64,000 bases of DNA from Ooceraea biroi. Its lineage: Eukaryota > Arthropoda > Insecta > Hymenoptera > Formicidae. Where the stretch lies: contig NC_039510.1 in NCBI RefSeq assembly GCF_003672135.1, forward strand, positions 2,666,001 to 2,730,000. The letters are read 5' to 3'. The position numbers and the translations under genes were made by a program. Positions within the stretch are counted from its first letter, which is position 1. Every line of letters starts with the position of its first letter. Of this stretch, positions 1-13,600 are shown one piece after another. The notes beneath the pieces were generated by a model, which had not been told where the DNA came from, did no database searches, and was given only the letters and a program-made list of their open reading frames with translations.

Positions 1-3000
1 CTACAAGATCCCAACCTTTTTTAGCCCGCACAACTTTACGATCATTCTCTTCCTCATCATTATCCTGACTATTTCCATCTTCATCATTGTTACTACCATT
101 GTTATTATTATTGTTATTGAGATCCGCTTTTGAGGAACTCCCAGTAGACTGAAGAATATCCCTCTGTAGCACAGGTGCCGGAGGCAGGGGAATACGAGGA
201 GATACATCCGGCAGTCGCCACCTTCCTAATTCATCGCACCACGTTGCCGCTTCCCTCACTGACGCGATATCTCGAAACGGACAACCTGGCCGAAGATGGG
301 GCACCATAAGGTCGCACAACTGGGACGTCAAGAGCTCTCTTCGCAGGAGTTCACGACGCTCGGCGTCCCAGGACGCTTGAAGATCCGCCGCCTCGGCTTC
401 CAGTTGTTTTACTCGCTTTGCCATCCTCTTCAACGCATCTTCGGTAGATCTGTAGGATGAAATAGTAGTTAAGAGAAGGAAGAGACTCTGGATGGAAATC
501 AAACTGAACATCAACGAACCTCAGTTGGCCGTACACTTGAAAAACGCTGCCGTTGGCGTCATTGGCTTCCAGCGCTCCTACAAGAGCCTCCAGTTTCTTC
601 CTTCTCTTCTCTCTTCTTTTCTTCAGCTCTGCATTGCCGATCGCTTCTCCACCAATCGTTAATTTTTCCAGCTTTTTCACTACATCCTGCAGAGCTGCCT
701 CTCTCTTTTTTCTTCGCCTTTCCGCACGCTCTTGATCCACTTCGTCTATTCCCTGATGTTCTTGATTGGTTTTATTACCATTGCTGATCACATTCAATCC
801 TGACTCGTAACGCGATTTTAAGGCTTCCAGTTCCTCCTTTAGCTTCTGAGCTGATACGTTCGAGTTTTCGCACTCTTTTCTCAACCTTTCCACCTTTGTA
901 TACAATTTTCTCTTGTTATTGTGCACGATTATAATATTAGTAAAATAAATGTTGTTTAACAAACTATTTATTATAAAAAAATAGAATGTATAAAATTATT
1001 GTACTACCTCTTCAACGTATTGTTTCTCTCTCAAACTCTCTCCGTCTTCGTCCAGATCCTTCTGAAAGTCCAATCCAAAGTTCAATTGATCGCCAGAATC
1101 CAACATTTTTCGAAGACGTTGCAATTCCAACTGGTATTGACGGAGCAAAGCATCCTTGGGATCTTCATTAACGATAGGTTTGTTCTTGATACACCGAGCT
1201 CTGGCAGCATAGCGTAAGGTACTAAGTGTTTCTTCGCCATCAATGTCGCTCGGGCTCACGCAGGCGATCATTAATGTCCGCGCGTTTCCTCCCAAGCTGT
1301 CCCGTAACAGCCTCGTTAATTTGCTATCCCTGAGGAACACAAACACGTTCCATTTCTTTTCTGATTTAATGATATTGGATATTCTATTGGAGAAAACATT
1401 GTTTGAAAGCAGTAAAGTATATCAGGATGTCAGTGCGGGACACACGAATTCGCAAAAACGTCTGATTATATGCTGCTGGATTATCATTACGCGCAAAAAC
1501 CTGTTTAAGAAGCTTACTGCACCTGTAAGGAACATGTCTTCCGTTACCAGCTGCCAATGCACTTATAACATTCCCCAAGGCCGACAAACTCAGATTAATG
1601 CTGGCAGCTTCCTTCAGACGATCCCCCGTAGCCCCGGTTCTAGCTTGTCTCTCGGATCCAGCGAGGTCGACGAGATGCAGTCGACCTCTCCTGATCGCGT
1701 TGCCCCGCTTATCGTCATCGTTGATGGCGATTGCCTCAAGTGAAAGAGTTAGAACAGCGTGACTTCTCGAACTGACAGCATTCATTTTCGTCGCAGCCGC
1801 TGCTCTTCTCTGATCTCCCTGGTGGACCAGAGCGGTGCACTCGGCCGCATCCTTCACAGTGACCTCGCGCAACCCCCCGGCAACGTAGGTACCCCGCGTG
1901 GGGTCTTCCTTCAGAGTCAGGGTCTCCCCGGTGTCGTCTTGCAGCAGATCACGCAATCGCTCGTTGTAGATCTCGAGATAACTCAATACCGCTAAATATC
2001 TAAATATAAACAACAATAAGATGTAAAACATAAGTAGATGTAATAAACGAAATTGGAAGAGTCGTCGAAGATATCATTTGCACACCTTGTCTCGGAACTG
2101 GCAGTCGAAGTTGCCTCGAACAGATGCTCCAAAGCACGCTCGATGAAACCTCGCATAGTGAACGATTTTCCGCAGCCGGTCTGCCCGTAGGCAAACACGG
2201 TGCCATTGTAACCCTCCAAAACAGCTTCGACGATAACTGAACCCACATCTTCGTAGACCAATTCCGTTGTCGAGGATGGACTAAACGTGGCGTCAAATTG
2301 ATAAACCTTTCCACCTCCGCCGGAACTTTCCAGAGTGCACGATTTCGTTAATGGATCGATTGTCACGACGTTCTGCGACAAGAACGTTAGTGAGAAGTGA
2401 TCGCAGATATGATAAGAATCAATAAAGAATGGCAAAATCGATGGCTCGTTCGCATAGTAATATTTACACCTTTTTAAAATTTTTGCAAAAGAAAACTTTA
2501 TCTATAGTTATATAAAAAAAAGTGTTTACGTATATAAAAAAAGATAATGCAGCAATCGATACGAGTTAATAATGACATACGAGAATTAATAATGAGAATT
2601 ATACGTACAAAATTATATACAGAATTATATATGCATATATAATTTTCTCATGTTATGTACACCACTTAACATGAATACAAAAATCGTTATACATACTCGC
2701 AACACGAAAAAAGTGTTCGATAATCAGACATGAAGTTACGGTGACTCACAAGTGCGGTAAACAGTTCTGCGAATGTAAAACTCTACGTATAAGAATGTAA
2801 TATTGGCTGTGGAACTTGAATACAGTTACTGGCACACGTGATACAATGACTACAAAAACTTCCCTTTTGAAGGGGACATATGAAATTGAATAAAATATTG
2901 CTGTCTCCTTTTCCGCAAAATGTCGATTGGTTCAGAGAACCTCGCAGCACTTATTTTCTTGCGCATTCCGTATTTCATGTCACGAATATGGCGTTAAGAA

Positions 3001-5058
3001 AAGACATGAAGTTTCGTTTACCTTTCTCAAATTTTGAAATTAAAAATGTAGAAAAATTTTTGGCAAATTAATCGCTATCTATGTGTTAATTACGCATAAT
3101 TTCGAAAGAGGAATTTCCTTTAATGATACTTTTTACGTATAAAATACCTTGCAATAATAAAACTTTATTAAATAAATAAATAATTTAAATATATATAAAT
3201 ATTACAAACTTAAGAAAAGAAATTATTGTTTCTCATTACTATATTATTTCAACAAGTCTCAATTTCTATTATATTACTCATATATTATACATATTTGTTA
3301 CGGACAAACCATGTTATTATATAAATCGAGAAAATAATTGTATAATAAATTCTGATTGGCATAAAACAACATCACTAAACGAATAAAGTCTTATTGCTTT
3401 AGTAAATGATAACATTGATTTTCCATTAAACTAGCGAAACTCGAACTCGAACTTGCGTTTGTCGATAAATGTAAAGTGCGATAGAGCATTTCGATTAATG
3501 ACAAAAACGTTGTATATGACGTCATATAGTAAATATATTGTATAGTACACCATCTTATTTCACCAATACAGATTTGGCTTTGGTGATATACATGGGGTGA
3601 AGCTGTAGACGAATGCTGCACGTAAATTATAGTGATGCACTGTAAATTGGCGTTACGTAGCAAATCGATGCATAAACTATTTAACGATTCACGAGGACAT
3701 TATGTACGATTCTCAACCCTTCTATCTATGTCCATATGTGTATAATAGAGTCTTAAACAAGAGTCTTAAACGAAACCTAAATTGCTTTGAAAATATATCC
3801 AAATGAAATTTGGATAAGGAATATTTAAATAATGTTCAAGTAACAATAACTAAAAAGATTTTATAATATACAGTAGGAAATATGATAACATAAGTTATAC
3901 AAAATCTATAAGTCTCCTCTTCAACAATCTTCCGTTTCTGTTAGAAAATATACAAACGTCTATACATAAACTTTGTGTTGCAGAAGAATAAGTAAGTTGA
4001 CAACAAATACATACAAATACAATAATCATGCATGCACATGGCCAGCTTATACACATGTACAGCATATGGTATATCGTCATTTACAGGAGAGATGGTAAAG
4101 AGTGACTTGGTCGGATTATCGATTTGGCACATATTCCAGCCGACATCGATAAACGGTTGTAAATGTAGTGCTATCTATGTTGCATGCTCATACGATGGTA
4201 TCATAACAGGCAAAAGCAATTTTCTGATATTCTCAAAAAAAAACGATTAAATACTACGTAAAATAATTTATTTAACTCGATCATTCGAAACGTAAATGTA
4301 TGTTGCGGGAATATCTTGGACATGCAAAGGATGATAATATGTAACCATTTTTTTATACAGAATTATAAAAAACTAACTATTACATATACGCGATTAATAT
4401 GTATTATTCGTTACATACACTACGGAGAATATTTTTCTACTTATATATGAATACATAATATTATATTACGCAGCATTGATTGAGTATAAATGTACTAGAG
4501 AGAAGATTGAAGTGCTTAACGCAGATATGCAATTAAACGCAGCCTATTTAGTTAAAGTAAGATGAAATTACATTCAGCTCGAGAGACTTGCAAGAAAAAT
4601 CATCCTGGTGTAACATCCGGTGTAGCACGAAAAGTGCAACATCCGCGTGCAGACAGCGAGCATGTTTTGATGCGGTCGCTAGGCTACAACGCGCTCGATA
4701 TATGACAATGACGTTTTTCGCGCGAGCTTTTCAGGTTGGAGATAAATCAGACAAAAAAAAGATAGCAGTCCAATAAGTAGATGCAAATCACGCATCTTCA
4801 ATACACACACATACACACACACGCACGTGAGTGCACGTGCCACAAATAAAAGTAACTGAATAAGCCATAAGTGACAACTTTATCTCTCGCCAAACTGATT
4901 AGAGTTTTGTAAACATAAAATCAGAATTTCAGATTTATGATAACGAATAAACATGCACGTTTCTTTGTTGCTGCATCATTACATACCCGACATCCGTGTT
5001 GCAATTCTTTGTTGGACATAGGCCGACATCTTACTGCTACTTTTACGGATTCAGACAT
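1..5058 (-). CDS. Kinesin-2 family motor (KIF17/OSM-3-like), 5' part, open at left edge
   Basis: Plus-end-directed microtubule motor; kinesin-2 of this type carries cargo in cilia and sensory neurites (family knowledge). Coding exons on the minus strand are 5058-4987, 2372-2086, 1999-1523, 1329-1008, 893-520 and 449-1, all with GT-AG borders and continuous phase, giving 660 visible residues. The start ATG at 5058 lies directly after a 'catttccag' acceptor, so there is an upstream 5'UTR exon; the N-terminus reads MSESVKVAVRCRPMS, typical of kinesin-2. Motor domain is about residues 1-330: P-loop GQTGCGKS 87-94, switch I SSRSH 196-200, switch II DLAGSE 231-236, and the neck starting near NEDPKDALLR 333-342. 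Charged, coiled-coil-prone segments follow (about 387-550), then a Pro-rich stretch and an Asn run near 622-628 before an acidic stretch. The C-terminus is outside the window. KIF17/OSM-3 is preferred over KIF3A/B from the overall motor and neck match, but this was not tested by alignment. Confidence 0.9.
2373..4986 (-). other. First coding intron of the kinesin gene
   Basis: This 2.6-kb intron lies between the 24-codon start exon (donor GTATGT at 4986) and the exon that begins NVVTIDP (acceptor 'gtcgcag' ending at 2373). It is AT-rich. I see no second gene, no complete transposon and no convincing exon in it. A short CA-rich microsatellite lies near 4804-4825. Confidence 0.75.
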
Positions 5059-5060
5059 CT

Positions 5061-5936
5061 GGAAATGAAAAAGAAAGTTGCCTATTTTTAATAAATATAT
5101 TAATATTTATAGATCTGTAAAAAAATTCATCTACTTTATTACGCTAATTTTTATTACATAAAAAGTAATTTATAAAAAGTTGTTCTTTCTTAAATATGTA
5201 AATATGATAGCGTCGTTATTGCATTCCGCGATACACGTATTATAAAAGCGAAAGCAGATATCGTGTCGGAAGTAGAGCAAAACTGAGAGATGTTTGCACA
5301 AGATAAATGAAGTCGAATATCTTTAGAAAACAGCTCTCAAAATATATAGTTAATTGCACTTTATATTTATTACATTCTTTCGAATTAATTAGCGGATGAA
5401 CTAACAGCTTGATCTATACATAAAGTAGGTCTGTAATAAATGCTAACAATAAAGAGAAATATAAAGATACGATAATATTAAACACATTAAGCACACAGCC
5501 ACTAGACAAATACAAACGCGTGTTCAGGCTGATTCATAACTAGGAAACGCAATTCTTCATCATTTCTAGTAGTTTCTAGTAGTCTTATCAAATTTATCTT
5601 ATTCTTTCCCTTGATGGGATTTGGGAAATCAAGCGCCAATTGACAGACTACACAGCATTTTCTTCACTTTCAGTATTACACGTACACATAGTTTATTTCA
5701 AATTTTATCTAAGCTTAACATTTGTCATACACGCATTGTACAGCAAGAAAAACATGAGATTATTTAGTTAAAAATGAAATGAGCCGTTCTAAATAAAATA
5801 GACGGTTTTAATGACAATCAGTAATTCTCTGCTCCGTTTATCTGATGAACAAAACGCGGAAGTGGTTACGCATCTGTCCATTAACGATTGTTACTCCTTG
5901 TTACTTCCTGGACATTCAATTCTTACGTAAGTAGAT

Positions 5937-5968
<32 letters not shown>

Positions 5969-7300
5969 TTCTTCCTCTTTTTCCCTTCACCCTTTCACTT
6001 TTTCACACCTGAGCTTACCTTGAACTTAAGGTCAAACGTGTGACTAATACACACCTATGCTCTATATTAGCGTCTGGGCACACTTACACAACGTAAAACA
6101 GCGCGTGTGTCGAAATTAAAATGAAAATGTGCTACGAAATCCTGAATCACTTTTTCTGCCTTTGCGTGTATGATGAATTATCTATTGTACTTTTCTGCGA
6201 CATGACTGGGGTGATCGTGTATACAACAGGGTTGAATTCAGATCGCGGGGGGTAGATATGCAGCGACCGCTTGACCGAGTGAAGCCTAAAGTTTGACCCA
6301 GTCACGGCTCGGTATAACGGTGCTATAGTTCATCCATTTGTAAAACTTGGCTAAGAAAATAAAATTGCGATACGTCGGGTATATTTGAGTGAAACAGATT
6401 TTTGGGCGAAACAAGAATGTGTTGTAATAACACGTAGTATGTGAAAGGTGATGTGTTATAATTATGTGGCAACAGTACAGCAAATTAGTCAGAGAATTCC
6501 TTCGCTTTTGTTTCGTTTGAAAATACAAAGGAACAAGAAATACATAGAAAAACATTAATTACTAAATATATAGTTTTAATATATAGTAGATTGGCCGGAA
6601 AGTCCGTGCTGATGTATAAGAATAGTATAAGTTGTGTATAAGATGTGTGATTTGCTTTCGGCATAAATTTTCGATTCATTTGTGGATAAAATTACAATCA
6701 AATTTCTAGCCAATTTTGTTGAGGAAAGTTTAATTAAATATCACAGTTTTGCATGTTTTTATTATCAATATTATATATTTCGGTAACTAATTCCTTGAAT
6801 AAAGATTGTATTTAGGTGTACTTGTTTAAAAGAAAAATAAGCTTTTTCCATATTTGGTTATATTTATCTTTATTCCTGAAGCTCATTTGTTTTCACATTA
6901 TTACATCAAGTATTTAGGTATTACGATTTTACAAAACTGATTTCTCAGTATGATTCAATTTTAATCTAGATTAAAAATTGCGATATTGTATATAAGTTGT
7001 TCTATAAGAGAGAGAAAAGCAAGGAAACTGTCGTGCTTATCGGTGCTTAAAGAACTAAAAGAAAAACAAGGAAAAGGAAAGAAAAGAAAGAAAAAAATCA
7101 ACATTTTTGTTGAAAAAAGCATATTAGAATCATAAAAAAAATTAAAATCCACGCTTTATACTTTCATATTTTCAGGTCTCCGTATGAAGTGATTGAAGCA
7201 CTTGTAAGAATAAGAGACGTGACTGCTTATGTCTCTTCTAATTTGATAATATTATCTACGTCAAATTCTTGCAATTTTTTCAATACTTACACCGATAATA
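5061..7300. other. Noncoding stretch upstream of the kinesin start exon
   Basis: No coding exon recognised on either strand. It probably contains a 5'UTR intron of the kinesin gene, because the acceptor touching the kinesin ATG demands an upstream exon. It holds a TC microsatellite (5937-5962) and an isolated mariner-like end, ATTGGCCGGAAAGT, near 6589. Confidence 0.55.
5937..5962. repeat. (TC)n microsatellite
   Basis: Uninterrupted TC dinucleotide run of about 13 units, followed by a pyrimidine-rich tract. No gene overlaps it. Confidence 0.9.
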
Positions 7301-7339
7301 AAAGTGTCTCTTTGTAATCTTATATTTATGATAACATGA

Positions 7340-7500
7340 CTAATCGAAGCGGCATGTAACAATGCGTACGGAACAACGAGCACGTTCGGACTGACGACGC
7401 TACGGCTTGTGTGGCGTCGCAACACCTCGACGTCTTCGTCGTGGCTCGTATTGAATTCAAAACGTCAATGACGCGCGCGCATTCCGTCGAGTATTCCGTC
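7340..7500 (-). promoter_or_regulatory. Candidate kinesin promoter / transcription start region
   Basis: A GC-rich, CpG-rich island in AT-rich surroundings. Read on the minus strand it carries the initiator-like hexamer TCAGTC (7394-7389) inside CGTCAGTCCGAACG. It lies about 2.3 kb upstream of the kinesin ATG, on the correct strand to supply the missing 5'UTR exon. There is no TATA box. The assignment is inference; the island could be an enhancer. Confidence 0.35.
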
Positions 7501-8087
7501 GCGATCGTAATTATATACCCGTATATATAGATTAAATATCATTTTAAGATGATTGCGAACAGTACGAAAAAATTAATTCTAAAGAAATTATAGTATCTTA
7601 TAGTAGTTTCCTTTGTTTTAGAATGATTTCTTTGGTTATTTTGTTCGCATTGTGCATAAATTTTTGTTTTTAATACAGATGAAGAGAAAGAAGAAGAAAT
7701 CGATGTTTTCGATAATTAACACATTTATGATGTCATCTATAATTAGTAATTACTATATATTCACATCCGTTTTCTCAAATTATGATGCGAAATCTACATT
7801 TATGTAAAAACATTGTTACACAGTTATTGTTATAAAAGATATTTACAACACTTTACAACACTCTGTACCTTCTTCTACTTTCAAATAAAAAGAAGGTAAT
7901 AAGTGTTCTAAATATTTTTTAAAATCTATTACTTCCGTCCGTCGGTAATGTCAATCACTGGCAGCATCACCTCTGAATTCCCGTAATCCCGAGTAAAATT
8001 ATAATTAAATATCTTTCATTATCGATAGCAGAAAGTGCAGGTTTCATTTTGTCCGCTGCATGCCGTGTAGCGTGCACTCTCACTCAT

Positions 8088-8113
8088 AACGTGGCGCTAG
8101 ATGGCGCCACGTT
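8088..8113. promoter_or_regulatory. Palindromic site with a CTCF-like core
   Basis: AACGTGGCGC and GCGCCACGTT form perfect 10-bp arms around a 6-bp spacer. The centre contains AGATGGCGC (8099-8107), which fits the insect CTCF core AGRKGGCGC. It lies between two outward-facing candidate start sites, where an insulator would make sense. Binding is not shown by sequence alone. Confidence 0.4.
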
Positions 8114-8149
8114 CACCTCGGAGCGCGCATTCCCGCGGGCGACCCAGTA

Positions 8150-8409
8150 TGGCGGCAGCAAGCCCTTCAGTTTGTGCTGATCACGCAACAGGTGTTGTGT
8201 GCCGTTGCGTTTTGCGCGAGTTCGGTACCGATAAGTAACCGGCGTTCTCCGATAGTGCGTCGCACGCGTGTCCCTTCGTGTTTTCGCAGTATCTCGTATT
8301 TTCGGGAAAGGATTAGCGGCATCAGATAGGCGCGTGTGTCATTGAGTATTTTTCTTCCGGGTCTCTCATCCTCGCAGGGGAAAAGCATCGTGATTACGTG
8401 CCGCAATTG
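8150..8409 (+). promoter_or_regulatory. Candidate promoter and 5'UTR first exon of a plus-strand gene
   Basis: CpG-rich block with an initiator-like TCAGTT at 8167-8172 and, just upstream, ATGGCGGC at about 8150, which resembles the YY1/Pho-type element common near start sites. The block ends at a good donor, CAATTG|GTGAGC (intron from 8410). If transcription began upstream of 8150, the ATG there would open a 29-codon reading frame; this looks like an upstream ORF rather than a protein. No downstream exon can be tied to it with certainty; the exon at 41390-41620 is the nearest plus-strand candidate. Confidence 0.4.
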
Positions 8410-10583
8410 GTGAGCGTGCTATTACATTTCTCAAAGTGATATTGTGAAATATAAAAATAAAACCAAGTAGCTTAGCTGTGCGTGTATTGTGTCTGTGTTA
8501 AAGATATTAAGTGCGATACCGCCAAATTCCATTACAGAATCGTGAAGATTTGAATTCAAATCTGTATTGAAGTTAACCGTAAAAAGAATTTGTTTCGCAA
8601 TATTTAAATATCGTTTGTTAACAACATAAGAATGTTTGCTGATAATTATAATGGTAACTCCAGTTTCTTCGAACTAAAAAATAGGAATGTGTAACTTAGA
8701 AGAGAAAGAAAATCAGCGGAAAAATTTTAATTAAGTCGGTTAACGTATCGACTTTTGAAAAATATTGAGTTTTGAAAAGTATACAATATTTTTGAACGTG
8801 ATGCTGCGTGCACAAGACAGCTAATTAAACAAATAGGAATATGTGCAGATAAATAGGAGCTCGCACTTTATAAATATACTTCAAATGTTATATATTTATA
8901 TATGTATAATCTATTGTTATTTTTATAGAAATTCATGCTCGTATATCTGTTGCGATAAATTAAAATTAAGTTACTATAAGTAAATGTGTTGAATAATTGC
9001 CAATGATTATTGTTGCAATTGAATGAAGTTTACGAATATTTGAAGAGTCTTTCAAAGATACCCCGTAAATTAGCAAGTATACTCGACACGAGGCACTCGA
9101 TGCTACTCGATGACACGTACCACGCACGTTAATGATTTTGTTGCGCAAAGTGACAGTTTCGACACTTTGCGTGAACAAGGTATATAATGATTCTCTCGAT
9201 AAGCATTGCTAGACTTTTTAAATTAGTTCGCTGTCTAATATTATTTTCCTATATTATAAATAATATTTAATTATATTTTACTTTATAATAAATAAATAAT
9301 TTAAATATTAAAAAATATATACATATGTTTCCTACTTTTTATATTTCATTGTTGTATCTTAATTTTTTACAATGTTCTAAAATTTCACATAATAGATATG
9401 GTTGTACAATAATTGTCACGTAGTAAATTAAAATTTCTTACAAATGAATCGTGTGACTCAAATCCTATAAGAAAACGCTGAAATTTCCAGCGAATCTTTT
9501 ATGAAACATCACATTAAATTAGTCAGGGCGAGATCGAGAGATATCACTTTTTCGAACGATGAGCAATTGAAACGCCTCTCCAGCCTCCATGGAAGGATCA
9601 ATCTTTTTCTTTTTTTTGTGACATCTGTCTTGCGAGATACGGAAACTTTCCAAGAAGTGAATCAGCGTTTCGCGCGCACGCAGCTTCCTCGAACGCATTT
9701 TCTTGTGCGTATTCAATTGCGGATGTAGCAATCAGACCCATTTCAAGTACATGTATCAAATTTATATATACGTGTATATATACGTGTAATATAAATAATA
9801 TAAATAAAAATAATAATAATAAGCAATAATCAAAAGATAAATGTATATAAATTAATTGTTCTATACTTACATACATAGTTTGTGCACTTATGTAATTATA
9901 GTTCGTCAGATAGATGTGGTAATTTATGATTTTCAAAATTTCATTTTTCCAATATTTATAAATGTACAAGCATTTGGAGTACTACATTTGCTAGCCTCGA
10001 GACAAGGATGAAACACACAGTGTGAGTCCTTGTAATGTAATGCGCAAGTACTGCACGTAATCAACTATATTTATCAATAGTGATCGATCATACATACAAT
10101 AATAGAACATGTTTACTTAACTGGTTTTGTTCACCAAGAAGCTTGCTGTATTTATTATGCTCGCGGAAGCTTATATTTGCTAATTTACATATACATATAC
10201 AAATATTCATGTCCGATCGACGGTTAGGCCTCAATTAATGATACCGATGGATGGATATCGCAAAAGTGAACGGTCAGACGGCCCGCATTCGCAAAGAACC
10301 CGTTTCTGTTTGCGTGGGAGCCGTAAAAACATCAAACCTACGCACGAGTCACACATTTGACGTGTTTAGGCGATCGAACGAGCGTTCTCTGGAAAACGTG
10401 GGCATCATCCTACGTGATGAAAGAAAAGGAATGAACGTGCGAAATAGTTCTCTTGCGACCTTAGCGCGTACAGGGTGCTCGCTGTAGATTGCCGACAAAT
10501 ATCCAGCAAGATTCCATTCCTATAAAGAAAGTTAGAGCTAATTTTATAAAAATGTAAAAATCAAATCTAAATTATTTTAAAAA

Positions 10584-10636
<53 letters not shown>

Positions 10637-13600
10637 ATTTAATTAGACGACTTTGAAAAATAAAAGAATATAGAAATATAGTCTAATTATTTAATCAGAA
10701 AAATTATTATTCATTATTGTTTTATCAAAACAGAGAGTATTGATATTTATTATTAAATTTATTATAAGCTAATCTAATTAAAATTGTGAATATTTTATAA
10801 ATCTTTGCGTATTCCTAATTCTTCAGTTTATCATTTATTTCATTAAAGTTTTTACATAATTTTACAAAAGTTTTTCTGAACCTTTTTAGATTTCTCTAAA
10901 TTAATTTTATTAGTATATAAAGAAATTCCTGAAAGGATATAACTTTATTATTACTATGACTACATATGGCAGCTGTTAGTAGTAGGAAAATCAACACCGA
11001 TAGAGACACTTTCACACCTGGATAAGATAAATTTTATCTTCGATCTACCTGAGTCATTGACATTCGGTCAAATAAATATTTCGTTGTTATCGGCCACGTA
11101 ACTCAAGATAAGGCAACTAGACGTCACAAAGATGCTATTGTATCATTTTAGAGTAAAATCTTAATAGCTATTTGTGCAGTAATTACGTCATAGCTTGTAT
11201 GATCAAATATCGCTCTTGTATGTGCATTTTATTATTAGTTCTATTTTCGTAATTAAATTTTAATAGAATTGCATTAGACAGTTACACTAGATTTACATAA
11301 TTATTAGATTTCATGCTAACGAAAAATGGTTTTGGCAAGTAATTCTTGAAAGGAATCTGCATCTTTTCGGGCAATTTCGAGAACTTAATTTGCGCACAAA
11401 CATTTGTATCAATTCGCGGTATTAAAGGTACAATTCGCGTGCAACGAAGGTTCGGTTAACGAAGCGCGTAAAATTGCAGGGTGTGTAATAGCGAGATACT
11501 GCAAACCGATAAAACGGGGTAATAAAAGCAAATGGCAAACGATGTTATATACCGTGGCTTGAAACAGTCTGCTGAAAGATCAGTGGGATGCAAAATTCTT
11601 GTTCTAACGTATTCTAAATAAAAAAGTCCCGAATCTTATTAAAATAATATTGAGTATGTAAATGAGTATGTAACACTTGATACATATCAAGAATTTCTAG
11701 AAATTATATTTAATGATAATTTACTGATTTGCGTTGATTGAAATATACATAATCTTTCCGAAATAATGAAACGTTAATTAATCGAACGATTATAACGACA
11801 TTATTGTGATTAACATTAATAATTATGCGCCGTACATTCCGCTCGCGACAAAAAACAAGGTCGGTCTATGATTCTTCTCTTACATGAGTTCCGGAAACGA
11901 GAGAGCAGAGAGGATTTGAAAACGCACATCGCATCGCTTTATCAGTGAGGACGTGACGATAATTGTGATATGTGCGATGCATCCGGGTACGTTACTCATT
12001 TGCTCTCGGCTTAGAGAATGGACAATGGACCGACAGCGACGAGATATTTCTTGAGGAGTGCAGATATTGATTTAGGATACATTTTGTAGAGTTTAGGGAG
12101 TCTTACAGCTTTTCGCTTCTGTATTGTCATTCACATTTAATAGAGCGAAATTATTTTCTCATTTTCATAATTTTCTTTCTTACGAAATTGCCAAACAAAA
12201 CATTACATTATAATTTAACTTTTTGAACAACTGTTGTATGATGATATGCTGTGATTCTTGATAATATCAGTTGTATTTATAATTATTTAGTTGGTAGATT
12301 ATTTATTTAGTGTACCAGACAAAACTCTGATGAGTTATTCCTTATTTACATAAATAGCTAAATAAATTTGTTAGAAAGTTTTATATACTAGTAAATGTTT
12401 AGAATCTTTTACTTTGAGCTGAAAGAGGAGGAGAGATACTTTTTAGTTTGTTTAATTATAAATGATGATTTGCTTCTATCTGGCAATCGTCTCTCTCAAT
12501 GCGAAGCGTACGCCTATGGTGGTCCACGCACCCAAAATCGATTCAGACACAGACAGGGCATGGACCTTCCATCCCTATAGTAGCTTTACGGTAACTTTCC
12601 AGAGTGTACATCTGTGCTACCTCTAATTTTGCTCCTGGACAAAGCCAGCACACTTACATCTCACACAATTTCGTAAATGAGGCATTTTGCAATATTATAA
12701 CGATAAAAACGAAAATGTTAAAACATCTGTTGTTTTTTTAATATTTTAATTAATAGTTAACACACATTCTTTTCCCTCCTTTCTTTGAGACATTACCTAT
12801 TAATTGTTGACCTATTGTTGGTAAAATATTAATAAACCAATTATTCCATAGTACGTTTAATGATATTTATACGAAATTATGAATTTATAAATTAAAAAAT
12901 GAAATATTTTTAAAAATATTAGAGTTTGAATATATTTTATTCTGGACTTTTTGTTTTTTTAATACTCTCGATGTAACATTTAGTGTTTGTGCTATTTATA
13001 ATGCACGTAAATTTGCGTTTTGAAATCATTCAAGAGCCTTTAACATTTTCGAAAATAATATTCTGACGTCGATAATAAATGACGAATGATTTTTCCTTTC
13101 GATCTTCTATTATTCGCTTCATCGACGAGGTATAAATACAACCCATTAACGGCAAGTGCTTGAGTCGTAAAGAGAGTCCATAAATAGAGCATTGGCCATG
13201 TCCTGCCAAAATTTCCTCGCAGGAGAGACTATAAAGGGGTACGTTAATCGTCCCCCTCTTCTTAATTTTACGATCGCCCGTAATGGGTGTGCCTGCCAAA
13301 TTATTATGGGGAAAATTTCGCACCATTTTGCGGCATGAGATGCGTTCTGCAAGAGTTTTCAAGATGAGATCCTAAAGTGTATACTTGTGGGAGTCGAGTT
13401 TATTATTTAGAAACAATGCTATGTTATAATGCTAAAGAAATATGCTTTGAATAAAATAAATGACTTTTACACATACGATTAGCGTTCGAATTAATATAAT
13501 TAATCTTATTAATTCGAACATTAAAAATTATTATTTTTCACACATACATGTATAGGAAGAATTTGTTCTTAATGTTATATTATATTATATTATACAAATA

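Noticed and set aside
553..735. Plus-strand 60-codon frame and other frames opposite the kinesin exons
   Set aside because: Shadows of the kinesin coding sequence on the other strand.
351..962. Single 203-codon open frame on the minus strand
   Set aside because: It is the fifth kinesin exon read through its intron (450-519) and past its acceptor into the preceding intron; the splice-corrected frame differs at both ends.
10251..10487. 78-codon plus-strand frame in a GC-richer block
   Set aside because: No recognisable motif and no splice or promoter context.
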